From positions 1 through 64,000 of the forward strand of contig NZ_SNTZ01000009.1 in assembly GCF_004916895.1 (NCBI RefSeq): a stretch of 64,000 bases of DNA. The letters run 5' to 3'. This document shows positions 25,557-34,598 of the stretch, piece after piece (within the stretch, counting starts at the first letter, position 1; each line of letters starts with the position of its first letter). The notes below the pieces were generated by a model that was not told the DNA's origin, made no database searches, and saw nothing but the letters and a program-made list of their open reading frames with translations. The position numbers and the translations under genes are program-made. This DNA is from Flagellimonas alvinocaridis. Lineage in GTDB: Bacteria > Bacteroidota > Bacteroidia > Flavobacteriales > Flavobacteriaceae.

Positions 25557-26532
25557 TGCGCATGTGCATCTGAATACAACAAGTGGGGAAAAGATGAAAA
25601 TGGCCATTGGCCATGATGCCTATTTCTTGTCCATAAATACCGATATTCCCTTTTTTCCTTCTTTGGAAGAGCAAGAAAACACAGTTCATGAGTTGAACCA
25701 AGTTTTCAATGATCGGGCAGCTTATATATGTTCTTTTGATATGAAGCGATGGGGAAAGGAAGATTGGTTGCCAACTGTGTTGAAACAAATTCAACAGGGT
25801 ATAGCCCGCGGTGCAAAAGGAGTGAAGATGTGGAAAAATATTGGAATGGATGCAGAACTCAGGGATGAAAATGGAAATTTTCTGATGTTGGATCATCCTG
25901 TATTTGACCCCATATATGAATACATTCGGGCCAATGATCTAGTTTTGATCGGCCATCAAGGGGAGCCCAAGAACTGCTGGCTACCCTTGGATGAAATGAC
26001 CGTGGATTCGGATCGCAACTATTTTAGTGCCCATCCTGAATATCATATGTATCTTAATCCTGAATATCCTTCCTATGAAGCCCAGATTGTAGCAAGGGAC
26101 AATGTATTGAGACGTCATCCTAAATTAAAGTTTGTGGGGTTGCACCTTTTCAGTCTAGAGTGGAATTTGGATGAAGTGGCCAAACGGTTAGATGATTTTC
26201 CAGAGACCATGACCGACCTTGCAGAGCGAATTTGTCATGTACAGTATCAAGCTGCAAAGGACCACAACAGAGTGAAGGATTTTTTTGTCAAGTACCAGGA
26301 CAGGATCATTTATGGCACCGATGTGATTGATGATGGTTCGCTATCGGCACAGGAAGTGGCAGATAGATTGGAACATTTGTGGAAATTCCATTGGGATTTC
26401 TTCGCAACGGACAATACTATGGAGGCACCGGAATTCGAGGGAAAATTTAAAGGCCTTGCCTTGCCCGATACGGTGCTGGAAAAAATATTTTATTCAAATG
26501 CAGTCAACACTTACGGGGTTCCCGGAGTCTGA
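25528..26532 (+). CDS. Amidohydrolase (family 2 type), candidate sugar deacetylase
   Basis: A 334-residue TIM-barrel metalloenzyme. DAHVHLN at the start supplies the HxH metal pair, GHQGEP near 147 and GLHLFS near 208 supply further His, and YGTDVIDDG near 262 the catalytic Asp. The start may be ATG 25528 or 25537; both overlap the aldolase gene. It is not of the NagA/AgaA deacetylase type. In a GalNAc operon that otherwise lacks a deacetylase it is the natural candidate for that step, but family members also act as decarboxylases and lactonases, so this is a hypothesis. No signal peptide: cytoplasmic. Confidence 0.78.
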   Translation: MKTMLRPFFDAHVHLNTTSGEKMKMAIGHDAYFLSINTDIPFFPSLEEQENTVHELNQVFNDRAAYICSFDMKRWGKEDWLPTVLKQIQQGIARGAKGVKMWKNIGMDAELRDENGNFLMLDHPVFDPIYEYIRANDLVLIGHQGEPKNCWLPLDEMTVDSDRNYFSAHPEYHMYLNPEYPSYEAQIVARDNVLRRHPKLKFVGLHLFSLEWNLDEVAKRLDDFPETMTDLAERICHVQYQAAKDHNRVKDFFVKYQDRIIYGTDVIDDGSLSAQEVADRLEHLWKFHWDFFATDNTMEAPEFEGKFKGLALPDTVLEKIFYSNAVNTYGVPGV

Positions 26533-26552
26533 CAAATTAAAAAACCAACCTT

Positions 26553-27998
26553 ATGAAAAACAACAGGAGAAATTTTATTCGTTCACTTTCCATGGCAGGA
26601 ATTGGCGTAGCTGGGGCCAATGCATTGGTTTCTTGCAAAAATGAATCCTCATCCACCGCATTGGGAACAGAAGTAGCCGCAACGACAAAGGATTACGGAA
26701 AGCAGACATTTAATATGTCTGGTTATGCTGCACCTGCTCTAGAAACTGTTCGTATTGGTTTTGTTGGCCTTGGCATGAGAGGACCAGGAGCTGTTGGTCG
26801 CATTAGGCTTATTGAGGGTGTTGAAATCATGGCACTTTGCGATTTGATTCCTGAAAAAGTGGAAAAGGCTAAAAAATTGTTGGAAGACACCACACATACT
26901 CCTGACATGTATTCGGGAAGTGAAGAGGCGTGGAAAGAAATGTGCGACCGCGATGATATAGACTTAATTTACATTGCAACTCCGTGGGCACTGCACACTC
27001 CGATGGCTGTGTATGCCATGGAAGCAGGTAAGCATGTGGCTGTTGAAGTTCCAGCGGCCAAAACCATAGATGAATGCTGGCAGCTGGTGGAAACATCTGA
27101 GAAGACCAAGAAACATTGTATGATGCTTGAAAATTGCTGCTACGATTTCTTTGAATTGTTGACCCTTAATATGGCCCGCCAAGGGTTTTTTGGAGAAATC
27201 ATTCATGGTGAAGGTGCTTACATCCATGACCTGGTGGGGCTTAATTTCAATAAGAAGGATGGATATGAAAATATGTGGCGCCTAAAGGAAAATGCATCAC
27301 GTAACGGAAGTTTGTATCCTACGCATGGATTGGGGCCCATCTGCCAAATCATGGACATTAACAGAGGGGATAATATGGATTATCTTACTTCATTGTCCTC
27401 CAATGATTTCTCTATGCATCAAAAGGCGGTGGAGCTGGCCAAGGACGACCCTTTTTTCCAAGAGTATACTGATGATACCTTCAGGGGAAATATGAATACT
27501 ACATTGGTCAAGACCAAGAAAGGAAAAAGTATCATGATCCAACACGACGTAAGTTCCCCTAGGCCGTATTCCAGAATACATTTGGTAAGCGGCTCCAAAG
27601 GCATTGCCCGTAAATGGCCTGAACCATCTAGAGTGGCCACTGGACATTCATGGTTCAGTGAGGAGGAAATGAAAGCCCTAGAGGAGCAATACACGCCCAA
27701 AATTGTGAAAAAGGTTGGTGAAATGGCTAAAAAAGTTGGCGGACATGGTGGAATGGATTTCATAATGGATTGGAGACTTATAGACTGTTTGAGAAATGGA
27801 TTGCCCTTAGATCAAGACGTTTATGATGCAGCACTTTGGAGTGCCATTGCGCCTTTAAGTGAGCAATCTGTGGCCAATAGGGCACAATCCATTGATATTC
27901 CTGATTTTACCCGTGGTAGCTGGAAAAAAAACGCCCCGGTAGACATTTCTTTGGAAAAAGGAGCTACTACAGGGGTTAATATGAGTGTTTTGGGGTAG
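26553..27998 (+). CDS. GH109 alpha-N-acetylgalactosaminidase, Tat-exported lipoprotein
   Basis: A 481-residue NAD-dependent glycosidase of the Gfo/Idh/MocA fold. The leader has a twin-arginine motif (NRRNFIRSLSM) followed by a lipobox ending LVSC, so it is likely exported folded, with its NAD bound, and anchored as a lipoprotein. Dinucleotide-binding loop GFVGLGMRGPG near residue 69; YPTHGLGP near 252 and DINRGD match the conserved catalytic segment of the Elizabethkingia GH109 enzyme I remember. It removes terminal alpha-GalNAc from glycans such as A-antigen type structures. It supplies the operon's substrate. Confidence 0.87.
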   Translation: MKNNRRNFIRSLSMAGIGVAGANALVSCKNESSSTALGTEVAATTKDYGKQTFNMSGYAAPALETVRIGFVGLGMRGPGAVGRIRLIEGVEIMALCDLIPEKVEKAKKLLEDTTHTPDMYSGSEEAWKEMCDRDDIDLIYIATPWALHTPMAVYAMEAGKHVAVEVPAAKTIDECWQLVETSEKTKKHCMMLENCCYDFFELLTLNMARQGFFGEIIHGEGAYIHDLVGLNFNKKDGYENMWRLKENASRNGSLYPTHGLGPICQIMDINRGDNMDYLTSLSSNDFSMHQKAVELAKDDPFFQEYTDDTFRGNMNTTLVKTKKGKSIMIQHDVSSPRPYSRIHLVSGSKGIARKWPEPSRVATGHSWFSEEEMKALEEQYTPKIVKKVGEMAKKVGGHGGMDFIMDWRLIDCLRNGLPLDQDVYDAALWSAIAPLSEQSVANRAQSIDIPDFTRGSWKKNAPVDISLEKGATTGVNMSVLG

Positions 27999-28032
27999 AT
28001 ATTCAATAGGAATTAATGGAGGTTGGTAGTTT

Positions 28033-28059
28033 TTGGTTATAAGATTAAAGTTATATTTG
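28033..28059 (+). promoter_or_regulatory. Putative Bacteroidota promoter of the DeoR-type gene
   Basis: TATATTTG at 28052-28059 is a perfect TAnnTTTG -7 element. A TTG lies at 28033-28035, spacer 16, shorter than the preferred 19. The gene starts at 28093. It would allow the regulator to be expressed apart from the operon. Confidence 0.4.
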
Positions 28060-28092
28060 TTTTTATAGCTAACCGAAGCCAACAGAATTTTG

Positions 28093-28851
28093 ATGAAAAA
28101 AACAGCATACCGAAGGGCCAAAATCCTTGAAGAACTGGATAAGGATGGACAAGTAAATGTCAATAAGCTCAGCAAACTCTTTGGTGTCAGCGAAGTCACC
28201 ATTAGAAATGACCTGGATAAGCTCGAGAAGAATAATCTACTCGTCAGGGCCCATGGCGGGGCATTCAAGTCCAACAATATTGTTTTAACCTTCAGTCAGA
28301 AGAAAAAACTGAACATGGAGGTAAAGACCAAGATTGGGAAGAAGGCTGCATCAATTATAGAGGAAGGGGACACCATTATACTGGATTCAGGGACAACTAC
28401 TTTTGAGATATCCCGATTTTTACGTGACTTTCAAAAGTTGACAGTTATTACCAATGCCCTTGATATAGTAAACAACTTGGCCCAGCAAGAAAATTTGGAA
28501 GTGTTTATGCCCGGAGGCTATCTCAAGGAGTTTTCAATGTCTTTGGTAGGTCCGTTGGCCGAGCGAAATCTAAAACAGTTGTCCTGCAATAAACTATTCT
28601 TAGGTGTTGATAGCATTAAACCGGATAAAGGTGTGTTCACCCATCATGTTGAAGAAGCCCAATTGAACCAGCTGATGATCAATTTGGCCGAAGAGGTAAT
28701 TTTGGTATCCGATAGCTCGAAATTTGCCAAATCTGGAATGGCATTTATTTGCACCAGCAACCACATCCACAAATTGATTACGGACAGTGGTATTACAGAA
28801 GATCAGATTAAAGCACTTGAAAAACACAACGTTGAAGTTATTGTGGTGTAA
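28093..28851 (+). CDS. DeoR/GlpR family sugar-phosphate-responsive repressor
   Basis: About 252 residues. The N-terminal winged helix shows RRAKILEELDKDGQVNVNKLSKLFGVSEVTIRNDLDKLE (quoted in parts: helix-turn-helix around 20-45), then the linker ends in HGGAF. The C-terminal sugar-phosphate domain has DSGTTTFEISRFL and FLGVDSIKPDKG, family standards. I start at ATG 28093, not the TTG just before. It follows GH109 by 94 bases in the same direction and is the likely repressor of the GalNAc-type operon, with a sugar phosphate of the pathway as inducer, as AgaR does in enterics. Confidence 0.88.
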   Translation: MKKTAYRRAKILEELDKDGQVNVNKLSKLFGVSEVTIRNDLDKLEKNNLLVRAHGGAFKSNNIVLTFSQKKKLNMEVKTKIGKKAASIIEEGDTIILDSGTTTFEISRFLRDFQKLTVITNALDIVNNLAQQENLEVFMPGGYLKEFSMSLVGPLAERNLKQLSCNKLFLGVDSIKPDKGVFTHHVEEAQLNQLMINLAEEVILVSDSSKFAKSGMAFICTSNHIHKLITDSGITEDQIKALEKHNVEVIVV

Positions 28852-28985
28852 CTTTAATATATACAACTTAAAGGGGGTAGGTCTCAATCCAATATTTACC
28901 GATGATATGGAAACCGTTCCATCTGTTGGACATCGATACTTCCCATAAAACATAACTGGTCTGGGAATACTGTTAGCTAGCCGTT

Positions 28986-30629
28986 TTATTTTGAATTACG
29001 CTGTTTGAGGAACCACAGATTCCGGGCCCTACCGTTAGATATCCGTACACCTTTTATTTTCCTATCACCATCTCTGAAAAATTTCAGCACACTCAAAGGA
29101 TATTCCCCTGTAAATAGGTCTTCTTGCTTTTGTTCGAGATATAATTTGCCATGCCTAATGTGGTGGGCATATAGTTTACCGTCTGAAAAATGGATGGTGT
29201 AGGCTGTTTGTATTTCAGGGCTATAATATGTGCCCACAAACTCTTCGGCATTTTTTGCATTCGACTTCAGGGGAGTGTATTTTTTAAAAATCAGAGGACC
29301 TCCACTGTTTCGGAGCATGGTCATTGTGTTTTTCTGAAAAGTAAGTATGGTTTTATTATCCCTGTCAATTGCTTCAAATCTGTCTATGTCCACTGGGATA
29401 AACTTGGAATTTCCATTGCCCAAGAATAGGGTGTCCCCACTTACTTCGATTTTTTGTTCCTGTAAGGTTACATCATCCCAATAATACCCTTCGTAAGATT
29501 TCATTTTGCTCTTTGAGATTTTCTTTGCGGATATAGAAATGGGTAGGGTAACATCTCCTAAGAGAATCTCTGCAATTTTGGAAACTTTGGAAGCCGGGCC
29601 CGACCTAGAAAAATTGGTGAGTGCTACAATACTGATTTCTTTTTCGGGAAATACAGCAACATTGGAACGGAACCCTCCAATGGATCCTCCATGGCTTATT
29701 CGTTTTTCCCCAAAAAAATCGTCCACATTCACCCCAAAGGCATATTGGTTATGACTGCCATCGTTGAGCGGGTCCATAGTTTCCATAAGTTCGAATGCTT
29801 TTTCCCAACCCGGAAGAGGTGCATAGAAATTTCTTAGGTATTTAAGAAGGTCAGCGGTTGTGGTGTGCATATTCCCAGACCCCACATAACCCCAATACTC
29901 CACTGCACGGTTAAACCCAGAGAAAGTTGAATTATACGAAGTAGCATTATTGGGGACCACTCGGTTATATTGGTCTTCTACATAGGTGTTTTCCATACCA
30001 AGGGGAGCAAAGATTTCTTGCTGCATGTAATCCACAAAAGTTTTTCCAGTAACCTTTTCAATGATATTTGCCAAAAACATATAACCCGTATTGCAATACA
30101 GGTATTCTGCTCCCGGCTCAAAATTTAATTCTTCCTGATCAACAATAATGCGATTTAAATCTGCATTGGTCTTGTAATCATCTCCTCGCCATCCTGCCAG
30201 GGCAAGAAGCGCGTGGAGACTCCTTAGCCCGCTGGTATGATGCAACATATGGCGAATGGTGATTCTTTGACCAAACTCTGGTAGTTGATCAATATAGTTG
30301 TCAATGGTGTCATCTATAGATAACCTGCCCTGTAAATGCAAGCGTACAATACCCAAGGCACTGAACTGTTTGGAAACTGATGCCACATTGTATTGGGTGC
30401 CAGGGGAGTTGGGCACCAAATATTCCATACTGGCCAAACCATACGCTTTGGAGAAAACCGTTTTGTCCCCTTGCATAATAGCGATGGAACCTCCAGGATG
30501 GTTGGGACGGTTCCATTCAAGAAACAGGCTGTCAATTTTAGCGGCTTTATCCGCAGGTAATTGGGCTGATGAGATTCCCCAGAAGAGAAAAGCTAGGAGG
30601 AAAAATGGATTGTAAAAAGTACGCATCAT
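28986..30629 (-). CDS. Serine hydrolase, class C beta-lactamase / D-aminopeptidase-like
   Basis: A 547-residue exported enzyme. Signal peptide to about residue 22 (ISSAQL). Catalytic SxxK is SVSK near residue 86, YxN is YCN near 179. The last 200 residues form a beta-rich domain like those behind D-aminopeptidase or Pab87-type hydrolases. The family covers D-amino acid peptidases, esterases and DD-carboxypeptidases. It is the last gene of a four-gene operon with D-aminoacylase and D-amino acid transaminase, which favours action on D-residue peptides. Start Met-Met, four bases after the M20 stop. Confidence 0.82.
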   Translation of the reverse strand: MMRTFYNPFFLLAFLFWGISSAQLPADKAAKIDSLFLEWNRPNHPGGSIAIMQGDKTVFSKAYGLASMEYLVPNSPGTQYNVASVSKQFSALGIVRLHLQGRLSIDDTIDNYIDQLPEFGQRITIRHMLHHTSGLRSLHALLALAGWRGDDYKTNADLNRIIVDQEELNFEPGAEYLYCNTGYMFLANIIEKVTGKTFVDYMQQEIFAPLGMENTYVEDQYNRVVPNNATSYNSTFSGFNRAVEYWGYVGSGNMHTTTADLLKYLRNFYAPLPGWEKAFELMETMDPLNDGSHNQYAFGVNVDDFFGEKRISHGGSIGGFRSNVAVFPEKEISIVALTNFSRSGPASKVSKIAEILLGDVTLPISISAKKISKSKMKSYEGYYWDDVTLQEQKIEVSGDTLFLGNGNSKFIPVDIDRFEAIDRDNKTILTFQKNTMTMLRNSGGPLIFKKYTPLKSNAKNAEEFVGTYYSPEIQTAYTIHFSDGKLYAHHIRHGKLYLEQKQEDLFTGEYPLSVLKFFRDGDRKIKGVRISNGRARNLWFLKQRNSK

Positions 30630-30633
30630 AATA

Positions 30634-31932
30634 TTACTTATTGAATCCCGCTTCGGCCAAAGTGATCAATAGTGCCAGTTTAATGGATGCTGGTCCTGTT
30701 TCATCATTTAAATACCATTCGTGAAGGGAGTGTGCACCACCACCTTTTCCCCCCCGGCCAATACAAACGGAAGGGATTCCTTTTGATACGGGAATGTTGA
30801 TATTGGTTGAACCACGCCCCAATTTAGGTTCTACGCCAAAATGCTCCGTAGCAGCCATCGTTTTTTGAATCAAGGGTAGAGAGGGAGAAAGTTCGCCAGA
30901 AGGACGATCTCCAATTTGAATCAATTCATAGGTGACCTCGTCTGTTATACCACTTGAATTATATTCCGAAATAGCTTTATCCACAGACAGTTTGAAGAGT
31001 TTTTCAATTTCGTCCAAATTATTGGGATGCAAGGCACGCATATCAACTTCCATCCAAGATTCAAAAGGAATTGAATTGACCGAAGTTCCTCCACCAATTC
31101 TACCTACATTAAAACTGGTTTTGGGAATGTTTCCAGAGGTATAGGTCCATGCATCCGATGAAAAAAGTGATATAACTTTACCAAGGGCATGGTGCGGATT
31201 GGCCAAGCCAAAATGACCCCACGAATGACCGCCTTTACCACGTACGATAACCTTGTATCGTTTAGACCCTAGTCCAGCGTTGCTTATTCGGCCTATATCA
31301 CCACCATCAATAGCTATCCAAGAGTCTATGGGTAATCCAGATTCGTTGAACAGATATTTCATACCCCGAAGGTCTCCCAAGCCTTCTTCACCAACGGTTC
31401 CTACAATGAGCAGGTCTTTTTGGGTCTGGATTCCGGATTTGTTCATGGCTTTCAACATACTGATAAGCATAGTAAGACCACGGGTATCATCTCCAATGCC
31501 CGGAGCTTTTAGCGTATCACCAACTTTGGTTACACTTACATTGGTGCCTTCAGGAAAAACAACATCCAAATGGGCATCTATCCCAACAAAACCCGATTCT
31601 CCTGAAGTTCCTTTTCGCAACCCGATTACATTACCCACCTTGTCTGTCCATAGACTATCCACACCTGCTGCAATGAGCATTTGGGCAAAGGCTTTGCCCC
31701 GTTTCTCTTCTTTGAAGGGAGGTGCCAAGATTTCGGTAAGGGTAACAAGGTCTTTCATGGTCTGTTCTTCCTGTTGATCAATATGACCGAAGGCGGCCTC
31801 GACCTTTTTAGACTTGACCAGTTTGGCAATTTCTTTAGTGTACTTCTTTTCGATATTGATGTTTTCCTGTGCTGAAATACAGGTTGACATAAGGGCAATG
31901 GCCACCATGGAAACTTTTACAAATGATTTCAT
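30634..31932 (-). CDS. M20-family metallopeptidase, exported
   Basis: A 432-residue enzyme with signal peptide to about residue 21 (CISAQE). Zinc sites: GIDAHLDVVF (first His, near 120), APGIGDDTRG (bridging Asp, near 150), GTVGEEGLGDLRG (Glu pair, near 187). C-terminal His in KGGGAHSLHEW. The lid domain for dimerisation lies between. M20 enzymes cut dipeptides or act as aminoacylases or tripeptidases; the substrate here is unknown but the operon suggests D-containing dipeptides. Five bases separate it from the D-aminoacylase gene. Confidence 0.85.
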   Translation of the reverse strand: MKSFVKVSMVAIALMSTCISAQENINIEKKYTKEIAKLVKSKKVEAAFGHIDQQEEQTMKDLVTLTEILAPPFKEEKRGKAFAQMLIAAGVDSLWTDKVGNVIGLRKGTSGESGFVGIDAHLDVVFPEGTNVSVTKVGDTLKAPGIGDDTRGLTMLISMLKAMNKSGIQTQKDLLIVGTVGEEGLGDLRGMKYLFNESGLPIDSWIAIDGGDIGRISNAGLGSKRYKVIVRGKGGHSWGHFGLANPHHALGKVISLFSSDAWTYTSGNIPKTSFNVGRIGGGTSVNSIPFESWMEVDMRALHPNNLDEIEKLFKLSVDKAISEYNSSGITDEVTYELIQIGDRPSGELSPSLPLIQKTMAATEHFGVEPKLGRGSTNINIPVSKGIPSVCIGRGGKGGGAHSLHEWYLNDETGPASIKLALLITLAEAGFNK

Positions 31933-31937
31933 ACGTT

Positions 31938-33554
31938 CTATTCTGTTGTTTTTCGTAATACTTTACCGGATCGGATATCTATGAACTCACCGTTATCTAC
32001 AGCCAAATTGCCATTTACTATAACAAAGGGAATACCCTCTGGATATTGATGGGGTTTCTCAAAGGTGGCTTTGTCTATAATAGTTTTGGGGTCAAAGATT
32101 ACAATATCGGCTTTCAAACCTTCTTTAAGTTGTCCTCTGTCTGTTAGATGGAGACTTTGGGCGGGGGAAAGAGTCATTTTTCGGATAGCTTCCGATAGTT
32201 CCAAAACAGCTTTTTCCCGGGCATAATGGCCAATTACACGGGGAAAGGTGCCATACCACCTAGGGTGTGGATGTCCCATGCCCGGTTCTACCAGCCGACC
32301 ATCCGAACCAATCATGGTCTGAGGGTGTTGCATGATCCGAATTACATCTTCTTCGGCCATGGCATGAAAAACACAGGAAGCCCCACCCTTGAGTTGGGCT
32401 TCAATAACCAGTTCTGCACCATTTTCAACGGATGGCTCCATTCCCTGTTGTTCAGCCCAGTATTTTAATGTTTTTCCTTCCAGTTCTGGTTGCCATTCCA
32501 CTTTTGCGAATTGAATCCGGTCCAAATCCGAACCTCCACGATCATTGAGAATATTGAACACAATACCATTTCTAATACTGTCCCTAAGTATTGGATTTGC
32601 TGCTCTCTCCGTAAAGGCATCAAGACCACCTGCCATGGACCAACTGGGAATAAGAACCGAAATACCTGTATAGCTGGCGGCATAGGGGTATTGGTCCATT
32701 TTAATGTCCAATCCCTTTGCCCTTGCAGAATCTACCATGGCCAAGGTACGGACACTTTTTCCCCACATGGGTTTTCCAATGGCCTTGTGATGGGTAAGCA
32801 CCACGGGAATGTTTGCCTTTTCGGAAATTTGTATGGCTTCGGCAACCGCATCAAAAAGACCCAATCCTTCTTCGCGAAGATGTGAAGTATAGATGCCTCC
32901 ATATTTTGAAGCTATTTTGGACAAGGCAATGACTTCATCTACATTGGAAAAGGTGCCAGGCAGGTATTTGAGTCCTGTTGAAATCCCATAGGCTCCAGCT
33001 TGCATGGCACTATCCACTTGTGCTTCCATGGCCTGTTGTTCCATTTGGGTTGGGGCTCTATTCTCCAATCCCATAATGTTTTTTCGGATGGTATTGTGAC
33101 CTATCAAATAGGCTACGTTCATGCCAACACCTTTATTTTCCAAACTGTCCATATATGACCCTAATGGCCATGGGGAACCTCCATCTGGTCCACCCAAGGC
33201 AGTGGTAACTCCTTGCCTTATTAAACTTTCGCAGGAAGATAGTTCCATAATTGGTTCCAGATGGGCATGCATATCAATGAAACCAGGGGAAACGGCCAGT
33301 CCCTGTGCATCTATGGTTCGGATAGCGTTGACATTTTTTAAATGGCCGATGGCCACGATAATCGAATCTTTAATGGCAATATCAGCTGTACTCGGCACTT
33401 CCCCTGAGCCATTATACAGAGTTCCATTCAAAATCACCAAATCATAGGTGTCTGTATTTGAGCAGGATAAAAAGAATAGGAAGCATAATCCCACACCTAC
33501 TTTCTTGAAAATGGTTTGAAAGGGGTGAGTATTGGTTTTTTTAAGGTTATTCAT
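31938..33554 (-). CDS. N-acyl-D-amino-acid deacylase (D-aminoacylase), lipoprotein
   Basis: A 538-residue amidohydrolase with lipoprotein signal ending FFLSC near residue 31. Motifs in order: DMHAHLEP (HxH metal pair), TSHLREEG, LTHHKAIG and SDGRLVEPGMGHPHPR (catalytic Asp and the HPR signature of D-aminoacylases). It releases D-amino acids from N-acylated forms. It follows the transaminase gene with two bases between. Together they would make free D-amino acids and then deaminate them. Extracytoplasmic location means the released D-amino acid must be imported; no transporter is in the operon. Confidence 0.88.
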   Translation of the reverse strand: MNNLKKTNTHPFQTIFKKVGVGLCFLFFLSCSNTDTYDLVILNGTLYNGSGEVPSTADIAIKDSIIVAIGHLKNVNAIRTIDAQGLAVSPGFIDMHAHLEPIMELSSCESLIRQGVTTALGGPDGGSPWPLGSYMDSLENKGVGMNVAYLIGHNTIRKNIMGLENRAPTQMEQQAMEAQVDSAMQAGAYGISTGLKYLPGTFSNVDEVIALSKIASKYGGIYTSHLREEGLGLFDAVAEAIQISEKANIPVVLTHHKAIGKPMWGKSVRTLAMVDSARAKGLDIKMDQYPYAASYTGISVLIPSWSMAGGLDAFTERAANPILRDSIRNGIVFNILNDRGGSDLDRIQFAKVEWQPELEGKTLKYWAEQQGMEPSVENGAELVIEAQLKGGASCVFHAMAEEDVIRIMQHPQTMIGSDGRLVEPGMGHPHPRWYGTFPRVIGHYAREKAVLELSEAIRKMTLSPAQSLHLTDRGQLKEGLKADIVIFDPKTIIDKATFEKPHQYPEGIPFVIVNGNLAVDNGEFIDIRSGKVLRKTTE

Positions 33555-33556
33555 GG

Positions 33557-34435
33557 TTATAATATGAGTGTGGAGGAATCCAGTCCCTTTAATTTGGCAA
33601 AGGCTTCCTGTAGTTTTAAGGTAATTGGTCCAATAGCACCAGAAGTATGGAACACATGCTCACCTAATTTAGAGATTGAAGCAATTTGGGTTGTGGTCCC
33701 GGTCAAGAATGCCTCATCCATAGAGGAAATTTTATCGGCTGGAATAGCCTTTTCCATCACGGTAATCTCCAAATCCCGGCACAGTTCCAATACAATTTTT
33801 CGGGTGATGCCGTCTAAAATATGTTCATTGGCCGGATGCGTATATACTTTTTCATCTTTTATAAAAAAGATGTTGGTATGGGAGCCCTCTGTAATTATGC
33901 CATCCCTGACCAATACGGCTTCATCCGCATTTTGGGTCATGGCAGCTTCATTTGTCATGATATTGCCCAATAGGGAAATGGACTTGATATCGCACCTGTG
34001 CCAACGAAAATCAGGTTGCAAAATAACCTGCATGTTTTTAGTATTGATGTGCGGAAGGGAAAAGGGTAGTGCGTACATCATAACTGTGGCAGGTACATCC
34101 TTTGGGTAAGCATGCTTTCTGGGTGCCACACCACGGGTTACTTGCATATAGATAAGGCAGGTCTTGTCGCCAAGATTGTAAGAATCAAGTAAAGGATTTA
34201 TTTGGGCCTCTAAATGGGAAACATCATATGGGATGTTGATTTTGTCTAGGTTTTCCTGTAATCGGTCTAAATGTGCTTTCTTATAAAAAATGCCATTGCC
34301 CAATTGTACCATGACTTCGTAGATACCATCGCCAAAAAGAAATCCCCGGTCAAATACCGAAATATGGGCATCGTTACTTGAATAGATGGTTCCGTTCAGA
34401 AAAACTTTTTCTGGAAAATTACCTTTTGGGAGCAT
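33557..34435 (-). CDS. dat: D-amino acid transaminase, class IV PLP enzyme
   Basis: A 292-residue class IV aminotransferase. RCDIKSISLLGNIMTNEAA (about 152-170) holds the PLP Lys in the DIKS context typical of D-amino acid transaminases, and EGSHTNIFF near 190 is the class IV signature; branched-chain enzymes differ here. No signal peptide: cytoplasmic. First gene of the leftward operon. It converts D-alanine or D-glutamate to the keto acids and may make D-Glu or D-Ala for peptidoglycan as well. Confidence 0.85.
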   Translation of the reverse strand: MLPKGNFPEKVFLNGTIYSSNDAHISVFDRGFLFGDGIYEVMVQLGNGIFYKKAHLDRLQENLDKINIPYDVSHLEAQINPLLDSYNLGDKTCLIYMQVTRGVAPRKHAYPKDVPATVMMYALPFSLPHINTKNMQVILQPDFRWHRCDIKSISLLGNIMTNEAAMTQNADEAVLVRDGIITEGSHTNIFFIKDEKVYTHPANEHILDGITRKIVLELCRDLEITVMEKAIPADKISSMDEAFLTGTTTQIASISKLGEHVFHTSGAIGPITLKLQEAFAKLKGLDSSTLIL

Positions 34436-34516
34436 AGTTGGTGGTTGACATTAACTAGAATGCCATGTGAAGGTAACGGATATTTTTCTAAATAAAAACT
34501 GGATTTCATGCGGGTA

Positions 34517-34541
34517 TTGGAATTGGTAAATATTAGATTTG
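34517..34541 (+). promoter_or_regulatory. Putative promoter of the formylglycine-enzyme gene
   Basis: TAGATTTG at 34534-34541 is a perfect TAnnTTTG element; a TTG at 34517-34519 gives a 14-base spacer, shorter than preferred. Start codon at 34599. Confidence 0.35.
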
Positions 34542-34598
34542 ATATCTTGCAATCTTCAAGGTAGCACTATAAAAATTGGATTAAGAAGTGTAAGTAGT

